A stretch of DNA of 40,283 nt, from positions 1 through 40,283 of the forward strand of contig JAOTZH010000011.1 in the NCBI GenBank assembly GCA_029861425.1. The letters are read 5' to 3'. Both the position numbers and the translations under genes were made by a program. Position 1 is the stretch's first letter; the number at the start of each line of letters is the position of its first letter. Below are positions 34,033 through 40,283 of the stretch, piece after piece. The notes under the pieces are model-generated. The model saw nothing but the letters and a program-made list of their open reading frames with translations. It was not told the origin of the DNA and made no database searches. The stretch comes from Gemmatimonadota bacterium. GTDB lineage: Bacteria; Gemmatimonadota; Gemmatimonadetes; Palauibacterales; Palauibacteraceae.

Positions 34033-35301
34033 TCAATAACCCCGCTGGAGGTCGACCACGTTCAGCATCTGGTCACCGGCTACGTAGCGACGGAGGTTCT
34101 CTCGATAGAGGAGGAACTGGTTGTCGCGGTACCGGTTGGAGTAGTCCGAGACGTGCGGCGTCATGATCACGCGCGGCATGTCCCACAGCTCGAAGTCGTC
34201 CTGGGGAAGATCGTCCGTCCCGAACCCGGCGATCGCGCCTGACCGGAGCGCGTCCTTCAGGTCCTCCCAGTTCACGACCGGGAGTCGCACGATGCTGACG
34301 AAGTACGCGGACTCCTTCATGGCGTCGAAGAATCGGGCGTCGAACATCTGCTGCGTATCAGGTGTGTTCGGCACTGATGCGAACACCACGTCGGCCTGAC
34401 CGGCGAGCTCGTATACCTCGTCCGGGAGACCTACGTAGTCGACGAACGCCGGCCCGGAGCGGCTGGTGTTCCGGGTCGCGATCACTCGCATTCCCAGGGC
34501 GTGCGCGAGCCGACCCACCTCCGTGCCGATGCTGCCGAGCCCGACTACCAGCAACGTCTGGTCCTGGAACTCCATGTCCAGGTTCCTGTCCTTCACAACG
34601 TCCGTCTGCGTTCTCCCCCAGACGTGGTTCTCCTGACGCTCGTCGTGGATGTCCATGCCACCGATCAGCGAGAGCATGATGGTGAGGGAGTGCTGCGCGA
34701 TGGCGCGCTTGGTCATGTCGCGGATCGACGTGAAGATGATCTCGCGCTCGCGAAGGATCCGGTTGGTCTCCCCGGGCGGCCTGCCGCTCAGGAAACAGCC
34801 CTCGACTCCGACACTGCCCGATTGGACCCAGTGCACCTCGGGACCGATCGCCGAAACCGTGCTCGCGGCGCATCCCAGACCGAGCACGACCTGGGCATCG
34901 GCCAGTACGCCGCGATCGACCGCATCCGATCGGTCCCTGACCGGAATGAGTTCGACGCCGGGAGCGACATCCTGCAGCAACGCCATCCGCGCCTCTCGGC
35001 GATCCCACTCCTCGGGAACGACGACGACCACTCTCTCGGGAGGCGCCCACCGGGGGAGCTCGCGAACCGGCACGTCGTGCTCGCGGAGCCCGAAGACGCG
35101 GATGAGCTCTTCCGGGCTGAAGTCTTCGTACGAACCGGTCGGAGGGGCGGAGGGCTCGCGAAGAGCGGAGGCCTCGGGGGCCGCCGGGGCGGGCTCGCGG
35201 GGCGACTCCCCTCCCCGGGAGCAGGCGATGCTCAGCGCGCAGAGGCTGACCACGAGCGTCGGCGCCGGGTGCGGCCGGCGGTTCGAATGCACGTTGGACA
35301 C
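34033..35301 (-). CDS. D-2-hydroxyacid dehydrogenase-like protein with a lipoprotein signal
   Basis: A 422-residue protein whose last 320 residues match NAD-dependent D-2-hydroxyacid dehydrogenases: LLVVGLGSIGTEVGRLAHAL (GxGxxG at 254-259), ASVPNTPDTQQMF and VIMTPHVSDYSNRY with the active-site histidine 383. Arginine 339 sits in VRLPVVN instead of the usual ARG(G/P)xxVD. The usual catalytic-Glu segment (DVFExEP) is replaced by TDDLPQD. The N-terminus has a basic start, a hydrophobic stretch and lipobox LSIAC (Cys27), then a Pro/Ala-rich linker. Export of a nucleotide-dependent enzyme would be odd. The start is uncertain: GTG at 35310, 35301 or 35292 all give the same lipoprotein signal. Only minus-strand gene in the exported-protein island. 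Confidence 0.82.
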   Translation of the reverse strand: MSNVHSNRRPHPAPTLVVSLCALSIACSRGGESPREPAPAAPEASALREPSAPPTGSYEDFSPEELIRVFGLREHDVPVRELPRWAPPERVVVVVPEEWDRREARMALLQDVAPGVELIPVRDRSDAVDRGVLADAQVVLGLGCAASTVSAIGPEVHWVQSGSVGVEGCFLSGRPPGETNRILREREIIFTSIRDMTKRAIAQHSLTIMLSLIGGMDIHDERQENHVWGRTQTDVVKDRNLDMEFQDQTLLVVGLGSIGTEVGRLAHALGMRVIATRNTSRSGPAFVDYVGLPDEVYELAGQADVVFASVPNTPDTQQMFDARFFDAMKESAYFVSIVRLPVVNWEDLKDALRSGAIAGFGTDDLPQDDFELWDMPRVIMTPHVSDYSNRYRDNQFLLYRENLRRYVAGDQMLNVVDLQRGY

Positions 35302-35422
35302 GAAGATCACCGCCTTTTCCGGCCGGGGAGATCCGGACCGCCGCGCCTGACTGGCCCTACGGCGGGTCGATCGATCACTTTCGGTGTCGATGACCTCCAC
35401 GCGCAACGGACGGGGCGGAAGC
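35302..35422. promoter_or_regulatory. Short divergent intergenic region
   Basis: A 121-bp region between the dehydrogenase-like gene (minus) and the cyclase gene (plus), expected to carry both promoters. GGGGCGGAA just before 35423 is a usable ribosome-binding site for the cyclase. No other signal stands out. Confidence 0.3.
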
Positions 35423-36217
35423 ATGCGACGAATTCTCTTCTGTATGATCGCGATCGGCGCGTCGGCGTGCTCGCCGACCGATGAAGCCCCGGCGGACACG
35501 CTCGCGACGCTCTTCGCCGACGGGATGACTGTAGTCGACCTGACGCACGCGGTGAGCGCCGACGCCCCGTACTGGCCCGGTCCGGACCGGAGCCCGTTCA
35601 GACACGACACGCTGTCCGCGCACGCGGACGGCGCCCCGAGCATGGCCGCATACTCGGCTCCGGAGCACTTCGGGACACACTTCGACGCCCCCGTTCACGG
35701 CGGGATGGGCCTCGCGTCGGTCGATCGCGTCCCGACGTCGGAGCTCTTCGGGCCCGCGATCGTGATAGACGTTACTGCGAGCGCCGCGTCCGATGAAGAC
35801 TACGCGGTCACCGCGGACGACCTGCGAGCATGGGAGTCCGAGCACGGTCCGATCCCGAGCGGCGCCATCGTCCTCATGCGGTCGGGCTGGGCCGCACGGT
35901 GGGAGCAGGGCGACCCCTACTACAACAGGGGCGAGGACGGCCGCCTGCACTTCCCCGGCTTCGGCGAGGACGCCGCGCGCTTCCTGGTCGAGGAGCGCGA
36001 CGTCGCCGGTATCGGCGTGGATACTGGCAGCGTGGATCCAGGAAACGCCCGCGGCTTCCCGGCGCACGGGATCGTGAACGGCTCCGGCAGGTACCACCTC
36101 GAGAACCTCGCGGATCTCGGCTCCCTGCCGGAGGCCGGGGCCTATCTGATCGTCGCCCCCATCAAGATCGAGGGGGGCTCGGGTGGGCAGGTTCGCGTCT
36201 TCGCCGTCGTGCCATAG
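35423..36217 (+). CDS. Cyclase-family (KynB/arylformamidase fold) lipoprotein
   Basis: A 264-residue metal-dependent hydrolase of the cyclase family (Pfam Cyclase), with a lipoprotein signal (IGASAC, Cys16). The family metal motif HxGTHxDxPxH is complete as HFGTHFDAPVH at 82-92. VVDLTHAVSADAPYWPG (37-53) is the typical start, and GAIVLMRSGWAARW and DVAGIGVDTGSVDPG are further conserved segments. Relatives hydrolyse N-formylkynurenine, isatin or similar amide and lactam substrates; the true substrate here is unknown, and it would act outside the cytoplasm. The ATG at 35423 has a GGCGGAA ribosome-binding site. A GTG 39 bp upstream would add non-signal-like residues. The next gene begins within a base or two of the stop. 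Confidence 0.92.
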   Translation: MRRILFCMIAIGASACSPTDEAPADTLATLFADGMTVVDLTHAVSADAPYWPGPDRSPFRHDTLSAHADGAPSMAAYSAPEHFGTHFDAPVHGGMGLASVDRVPTSELFGPAIVIDVTASAASDEDYAVTADDLRAWESEHGPIPSGAIVLMRSGWAARWEQGDPYYNRGEDGRLHFPGFGEDAARFLVEERDVAGIGVDTGSVDPGNARGFPAHGIVNGSGRYHLENLADLGSLPEAGAYLIVAPIKIEGGSGGQVRVFAVVP

Positions 36218-36218
36218 C

Positions 36219-37418
36219 GTGTGGCGGCCGTCGCTGATCCGGATCGGCTTCCTCGGTCTCGTCGTCGGATCGGCCGGCTGCGGGCCGGGATCCGGATCCG
36301 ATGACGATGCCGCGTCGGTCGCGAGCACCCGACCGGACGTGACCCCCCTGCCGAGCTTCGCGCTGGGACTTCCGCTGCTCGACCTCGATCGAGATGCGTC
36401 CAGGCAGACGGTGGTCGACCGGGAACCCGGCCAGTACCTCGGGCATCCGACGACTCAACTCCTCGCGGATGGGCGGACGATCCTTGCCGTCTACCCGAAG
36501 GGCCACGGCTCCGGCGAGATCGTCTACAAGCGCAGCCCGGATAGAGGACGGACGTGGAGCGAGCGGCTTCCCGTTCCCGACAGCTGGGCCACGTCCCGGG
36601 AGGTCCCGACCGTGTATCGCGTCGATCGGCGGGGCGGCGGCGACCGACTGCTCGTGTTCTCCGGGCTCTACCCGATCCGGCTCGCCCACTCGGACGATGA
36701 GGGCGCGACGTGGTCGGAGCTCGCGCCGATCGGGGAGTTCGGCGGCATCGTCGCCATGGCTTCGCTCCACCAGAAGCCCGATGGCGACCTGATCGCCTAC
36801 TTCCACGACGATGGACGCTTCCTTCGCGACGAGGGAGCGCCGGGGACGTTCAGCGTCTATGCCACCCGTTCGGAGGACGATGGGCTGACCTGGTCCGAGC
36901 CCTGGGTGATCGCGAGCCGTCCGGACGTGGACCTCTGTGAGCCGGGGCTCGTGAGCTCTCCGGACGGCACCGAGCTGGCGCTCCTGTTGCGTGAGAACAG
37001 CCGAACGAAGAACTCGTTCGTGGTGTACTCGAGCGATGGCGGCGAGACCTGGTCCGAGCCGCGCGAGCTCCCGGCGGCGCTGACCGGCGATCGACATACG
37101 CTGCGGTACGCGCCGGACGGGCGCCTCGTGGCGACGTTCCGGGACATGGCCGCCGACAGCCCGACTCGCGGCGATTGGTTGGTCTGGGTTGGCACCTGGA
37201 GGGATATCATGTCCGGAGAGCCCGGCGAGTACCGGGTGCGCCTTATCGACAACAAACACGAATGGGATGCCGCCTATCCGGGGCTGGAGCTTCTCCCTGA
37301 CGAAACGTTCGTGAGCACTACGTACGGGCACTGGACGGATGGAGAGGAGCCGTACGTCGTCAGTGTCCACTTCTCCCTCACGGAGCTGGACGCCCTCCTC
37401 GGGACCGAGGTCCCGTGA
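36219..37418 (+). CDS. Sialidase-like exo-glycosidase lipoprotein with four Asp-boxes
   Basis: A 399-residue six-bladed beta-propeller protein. Four Asp-box motifs are visible: SPDRGRTW (106-113), SDDEGATW (158-165), SEDDGLTW (218-225) and SSDGGETW (271-278). These mark the sialidase/neuraminidase fold. Catalytic residues cannot all be placed: an arginine in LLLREN (about 258) and a late tyrosine in STTYGHW are candidates. The lipobox VGSAGC (Cys21) anchors it in a membrane, facing the periplasm or outside. The GTG at 36219 is 1 bp after the cyclase stop. A GTG at 36183 would overlap that gene by 35 bp and lengthen the signal. Could be a sialidase, another exo-glycosidase or only a sugar-binding propeller. 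Confidence 0.86.
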   Translation: MWRPSLIRIGFLGLVVGSAGCGPGSGSDDDAASVASTRPDVTPLPSFALGLPLLDLDRDASRQTVVDREPGQYLGHPTTQLLADGRTILAVYPKGHGSGEIVYKRSPDRGRTWSERLPVPDSWATSREVPTVYRVDRRGGGDRLLVFSGLYPIRLAHSDDEGATWSELAPIGEFGGIVAMASLHQKPDGDLIAYFHDDGRFLRDEGAPGTFSVYATRSEDDGLTWSEPWVIASRPDVDLCEPGLVSSPDGTELALLLRENSRTKNSFVVYSSDGGETWSEPRELPAALTGDRHTLRYAPDGRLVATFRDMAADSPTRGDWLVWVGTWRDIMSGEPGEYRVRLIDNKHEWDAAYPGLELLPDETFVSTTYGHWTDGEEPYVVSVHFSLTELDALLGTEVP

Positions 37419-37446
37419 CAATGACCACCTAACCATGTGGAGAATC

Positions 37447-37896
37447 ATGTTTCGATCACTTGCATCGCTGTTCTGTGCCGGACTCCTGGGTCTGTCGCCC
37501 GCAGTGGCGGGGGCGGGCGCCGCGCAGGAGCTCGACCTGACCGGGGCCTGGGAGTTCGCGGTTCAGTCCCCAAACGGGGCCGGAACAAGAGAGGTCCAGC
37601 TCGTTCAGGTGGGGGACAGCATCTCCGGCACCATCTCGAGCTCTCGCGCCACCGGGGACCTGGACGGCGTGCTCGAGGGTGACCGGTTGTCTTTCACCGT
37701 CGTCCTCACGATGGAAAGCGGTCCGTTCGTGGTCACGTACCGGGCAACCGTCACCGGCGACGAGATGGTGGGTACCATCGACTTCGGAGACTATGGCTCG
37801 GGCACGTTCACGGGGCTGCGATCGAAGGCGAAACTGACGCCAGCGTTCGGCTCGAGGTTGCAGCGAGTTCCGGCTCCGAAAACATTCAGCACCTGA
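37447..37896 (+). CDS. Small secreted beta-rich protein, unknown function
   Basis: A 149-residue protein with a signal peptide (1-27, ending GAGAAQ) and a mature domain that starts DLTGAWEFAVQSPNG. The order of strands with GDSISGTISS, GVLEGDRLSFTVVLTM, TYRATVTGDEMVGTIDFG and GSGTFTGLR is like the small lipocalin- or calycin-like barrels often found as secreted proteins in this kind of genome. No catalytic motif is visible. The ATG at 37447 is preferred because GGAG lies 4 bp upstream; an ATG at 37435 would add four residues. It follows the sialidase-like gene by 28 bp and precedes the cytochrome gene by 39 bp, so it is likely part of one operon. Confidence 0.78.
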   Translation: MFRSLASLFCAGLLGLSPAVAGAGAAQELDLTGAWEFAVQSPNGAGTREVQLVQVGDSISGTISSSRATGDLDGVLEGDRLSFTVVLTMESGPFVVTYRATVTGDEMVGTIDFGDYGSGTFTGLRSKAKLTPAFGSRLQRVPAPKTFST

Positions 37897-37935
37897 TGGT
37901 CGGGAATCCTCCCGGACCGGATTAAAGGACGCCCA

Positions 37936-39384
37936 ATGCAACCGATCTGGACGCTCTCGACGGCCACGATCCCGATTCTGATCGCTTTCGCATCCCTGGC
38001 CGCCGGCTTCGAGGCGTCGCCGGTGGATCACTTGGCACGGGCGGGAGTCGCTGGCTACCCCGAGGTTCAACAGGCGCTCGATCGAGCCTGCACCAGCTGT
38101 CATTCGGGGGACGCGCCCGCACGTGGCCTGCGTCTCGATTCCTGGGAGCACATCGTGGCAGGGTCGGAGGACCGGACGGCGGTGATTCCCTTCCACGCCG
38201 AGCGAAGCCCGCTGCTCGCGTTGGCGACCCGGCTCGAGGGCGGTCCCCACCCGGCCGAGCTGGGAGAGGCGGAGTTGACCGAGACGGAGATCGAATCGAT
38301 TCGGGCGTGGATCGATGACGGAGCTCGGTCCGCAGAGGGCGAAGTCCCGTACTCCGAGCCCGGACAGCTGCTATACGTCGCAAATCAGGGCGTCGCGACC
38401 GTCGCCATCATCGACATGGGAACGAACCGGGTGGTTCGGATTATCGACCTTCAGGAGTTGGGCTTTCCGCCCAATTGCATGCCGCACCACATCGTGGTCG
38501 AGCCCGACGGGTCTCACTGGTATCTGTCGCTGATCGCGGCGGACGTGGTCCTGAAGTTCGACCGGTCCAATCAGCTCGTCGCGCGGCTCGATATCGAGCG
38601 GCCAGGGTTGCTGGCGCTCGATCCGGAGAGCGACCTCCTTTACGTCGCCCGATCCATGGTTGCCGTGAATCCGCCTTCCACGATCGGCGTGGTGCGGCGA
38701 ACCGACATGACCATGGAGCAGGTCGACACGTTCCTGCCTCGCCCGCACGCGGTCGCGATCCGACCCGGAAGCGCCACTGTGTTCACCGCGAGTCTGGCGG
38801 TGAACACAGTGGCGGCGATCGATCCGCTCGAGGAGACCGTCGAGCTCGCCGATCTCGGCGGCGATCGACCACACACCTTCATCGGTCTTGCGGTGTCGCC
38901 TGACGCCCGGTGGATGGTGGGGACCACGGAGCTCACCTCACAGGTCTTCGTGTTCGACCTCGATCGGCTACCCGACATGATCCCGGTCGATTCGATCCCG
39001 GTGAACCCCGCCCCGTGGCACCCGGTGTTCACGCCGGACGGCCGTCAGGTATACGTGGGGAACAACTGGGGCAACAGCGTGACCGTCATCGACATGGAGA
39101 CGCGCGAGGTGAAGACCGTCATCGAAGGCCGGGGCATTGCGCAGCCGCACGGGAGCGCCGTGTCGCCCGACGGGAAGTACGCCTACGTATCGAGCCGCAA
39201 CCTGGAGATGCCCGATGGTCACAGCAAAGCCGGGCATCGGTACGCTCCGCGCTACGATCTGGGCGACAACGCGACCGCGGGCACGGTGGTCGTGATCGAC
39301 ACGGATACACAGGAGATCGTCAAGGTGATCGAAGTCCCGGAATACGGATCAGGCCTCGGAACCGCCGCCCCGAGGACGCCATGA
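37936..39384 (+). CDS. Exported cytochrome c / YVTN beta-propeller protein
   Basis: A 482-residue protein with a signal peptide or anchor (1-24), one c-type heme site CTSCH (52-56) in a domain of about 100 residues like those in Planctomycete-type cytochromes, and a beta-propeller (about 140-475) of repeated YVTN-like blades: LLYVANQGVATVAIIDMGTN, LLYVARSMVAV, VFTASLAVNTVAAIDP, VYVGNNWGNSVTVIDMET and YAYVSSRNLEM. A distal heme ligand is not obvious. It probably acts in periplasmic electron transfer or scaffolding with the cupredoxin-like protein that starts in its stop codon (ATGA, 39381-39384). AAAGGA precedes the ATG by 7 bp. The gene contains a perfect 18-bp inverted repeat at 38772-38814, in the segment coding for blade residues VFTASLAVNTVAA. 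Confidence 0.9.
   Translation: MQPIWTLSTATIPILIAFASLAAGFEASPVDHLARAGVAGYPEVQQALDRACTSCHSGDAPARGLRLDSWEHIVAGSEDRTAVIPFHAERSPLLALATRLEGGPHPAELGEAELTETEIESIRAWIDDGARSAEGEVPYSEPGQLLYVANQGVATVAIIDMGTNRVVRIIDLQELGFPPNCMPHHIVVEPDGSHWYLSLIAADVVLKFDRSNQLVARLDIERPGLLALDPESDLLYVARSMVAVNPPSTIGVVRRTDMTMEQVDTFLPRPHAVAIRPGSATVFTASLAVNTVAAIDPLEETVELADLGGDRPHTFIGLAVSPDARWMVGTTELTSQVFVFDLDRLPDMIPVDSIPVNPAPWHPVFTPDGRQVYVGNNWGNSVTVIDMETREVKTVIEGRGIAQPHGSAVSPDGKYAYVSSRNLEMPDGHSKAGHRYAPRYDLGDNATAGTVVVIDTDTQEIVKVIEVPEYGSGLGTAAPRTP
38772..38814. repeat. Perfect 18-bp inverted repeat inside the cytochrome c/propeller gene
   Basis: Arm 1, CGCCACTGTGTTCACCGC (38772-38789), is the exact reverse complement of arm 2 (38797-38814), with a 7-nt loop GAGTCTG. 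Both arms are in frame coding sequence and fit the propeller blade, so the gene is not interrupted. In RNA this would be an unusually stable hairpin. Confidence 0.95.
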
Positions 39385-40145
39385 GCGCTCGCCGCACCCT
39401 GTCGGGCGTGCTGTGCCTGATCCTTTTCGCCTTTCCTGCCCCGGGTCGAGTCACAGCGCAAAACGCCGGTGGCTATCAGGTGGCCGCAGTCGAGAACGCG
39501 GCCACACTCGTGGGACGCGTCACGTTCGACGGTCAGGTGCCACGCGCACGACGCTTCATGATCACCAAGGATGTCGAGGTCTGCGGTCTGGGATATCGAG
39601 AGCGTCAGGAAGTGGACGTGTCCGACGACGGGGGTCTGAGAAACGTGGTCATCTCCATCCAGGGCGTCCGGAGCGGGAAGGCCTGGCCCGAACGAGAGGG
39701 GCGATACGAGCTTTCGCAGGAGGACTGTGTGTTCGCCCCGCATGTGCAGGTCGTTCGAGCCGGCGACGAGCTGGATATCCTCAACCCGGACCCGGTCCTC
39801 CACAACGTGCACGCGTTCGAGCTGATCGGCTCGGCGCAGCGGACGCTCTTCAACTTCGGGCAACCACCGGAAGAGCCGGTGATCACCCACGCGCTCAGAC
39901 CCCGGCGCGGTCGTGAGATCCGACTCGAGTGCGACGCGCACGATTTCATGCTGGGCTGGATCTTCGCGGCAGATACCCCCTACGCCGTGCTCGCCGACGA
40001 AGCCGGAGGGTTCGCTATCGACGGCGTCCCTCCGGGGACGTATACCGTACGGGCATGGCATCCGTATCTGGGCACGAAGGAGCAGGAGGTGACGCTGGCG
40101 CCGGGCGGGTCGGGCGAGATCGTCTTCACATACGTTCCGGAGTAG
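39381..40145 (+). CDS. Secreted cupredoxin-like protein with carboxypeptidase-regulatory-like domain
   Basis: A 254-residue protein with a signal peptide (1-26, GRVTAQ). Residues about 40-195 form a cupredoxin-like domain. The copper-type ligands are all in place: His141 and His144 in VLHNVHAFE, Cys184, His187 and Met190 in LECDAHDFMLGW. Two further cysteines (68 and 116) could form a disulfide. Residues about 200-253 form a small beta-sandwich like the carboxypeptidase regulatory domain (GGFAIDGVPPGTYTVRAWHP). The ATG overlaps the stop of the cytochrome/propeller gene as ATGA, so the two are translationally coupled and may form an electron-transfer pair. Similar plastocyanin/methylamine-utilisation-like proteins occur beside cytochromes. 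Confidence 0.87.
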   Translation: MSARRTLSGVLCLILFAFPAPGRVTAQNAGGYQVAAVENAATLVGRVTFDGQVPRARRFMITKDVEVCGLGYRERQEVDVSDDGGLRNVVISIQGVRSGKAWPEREGRYELSQEDCVFAPHVQVVRAGDELDILNPDPVLHNVHAFELIGSAQRTLFNFGQPPEEPVITHALRPRRGREIRLECDAHDFMLGWIFAADTPYAVLADEAGGFAIDGVPPGTYTVRAWHPYLGTKEQEVTLAPGGSGEIVFTYVPE

Positions 40146-40155
40146 GAGCGCCCCC

Positions 40156-40283
40156 ATGAACCGGTCGGGAGGGGGCGAATCGTCCACTCGTTTCGCCTTC
40201 GGTGGATCGACGCTCGTCGCACTCTCGCTCGCGCTGTGCTCATGCGGCGGGGCCGGCGAGCGATCGTCATCCGGCGGCGACGA
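40156..40283 (+). CDS. Lipoprotein, N-terminal fragment at the window edge
   Basis: The frame starts at ATG 40156, 10 bp after the previous stop and 7 bp behind TAGGAG, and stays open to the window end (42 codons). It encodes RFAFGGSTLVALSLALCSCGG, a typical signal with lipobox ending CSC, followed by GAGERSSSGGD, a flexible serine/glycine linker. The mature protein lies beyond the window, so its function is not visible. Its spacing puts it in the same operon as the cytochrome and cupredoxin genes, so it may be a further redox or c-type cytochrome component. Confidence 0.75.
   Translation, partial: MNRSGGGESSTRFAFGGSTLVALSLALCSCGGAGERSSSGGD

Overview
The window looks like chromosome of a high-GC Gram-negative bacterium with a lipoprotein-rich secretome. 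The lipobox of the first lipoprotein (CGSATGPGG), the outer-membrane DUF5916 protein and the many exported hydrolases suggest Gemmatimonadota or a close relative. That placement is inference, since there is no rRNA or other phylogenetic marker here. I saw no tRNA, rRNA, CRISPR array, insertion sequence or integrase. Intergenic gaps are short, and GTG or TTG starts are frequent.

Layout. (1) 1-1328, minus strand: a Na/Pi-cotransporter-family protein that runs off the left edge. (2) 1595-2077, plus strand: a small lipoprotein whose 3' end overlaps the next block. (3) 1990-26395, all minus strand: a 24-kb surface-glycan locus of 17 genes, transcribed from right to left. Its first 11 genes (26395 down to 10087) have ten consecutive start/stop overlaps of 1-14 bp. 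They encode a glycosidase-like/GT2 fusion, an MsbA/PglK-type ABC exporter, four paralogous GT-B-type glycosyltransferases, a GT4 enzyme, a GT-A enzyme and a GT2 enzyme that share a C-terminal domain, a sulfotransferase and an APH-fold kinase. After a 259-bp gap come a YdjC/ChbG deacetylase and a very large SPOR + CBM9-like + DUF5916 outer-membrane protein. The block ends with the complete dTDP-L-rhamnose operon rfbB-rfbA-rfbC-rfbD. (4) 26675-29056, plus strand: a monofunctional peptidoglycan glycosyltransferase and a Tat-type FAD-linked oxidase. (5) 29096-29641, minus strand: a CDP-alcohol phosphatidyltransferase. (6) 29819-40283, mostly plus strand: an island of exported proteins. It holds a serine hydrolase, a secreted protein made of two homologous halves, an M19 dipeptidase lipoprotein, a D-2-hydroxyacid-dehydrogenase-like lipoprotein (minus strand), a cyclase-family lipoprotein, an Asp-box sialidase-like lipoprotein, a small secreted protein, a cytochrome c/beta-propeller protein, a cupredoxin-like protein and a truncated lipoprotein.

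How the parts may work together. The rfb genes would supply dTDP-rhamnose, at least seven glycosyltransferases would build an oligosaccharide, and sulfotransferase, deacetylase and kinase would decorate or process it. The ABC protein would flip or export it, and the SPOR/DUF5916 protein could link peptidoglycan and outer membrane. No Wzx, Wzy, Wza, initiating phosphoglycosyltransferase or oligosaccharyltransferase is visible, so the final acceptor is unknown. The most unusual items are the paralogous glycosyltransferase set, the domain shared between two unrelated glycosyltransferases, the chimeric DUF5916 protein, a perfect 18-bp inverted repeat inside the cytochrome c/propeller gene, and a dehydrogenase-like protein that appears to be a lipoprotein.
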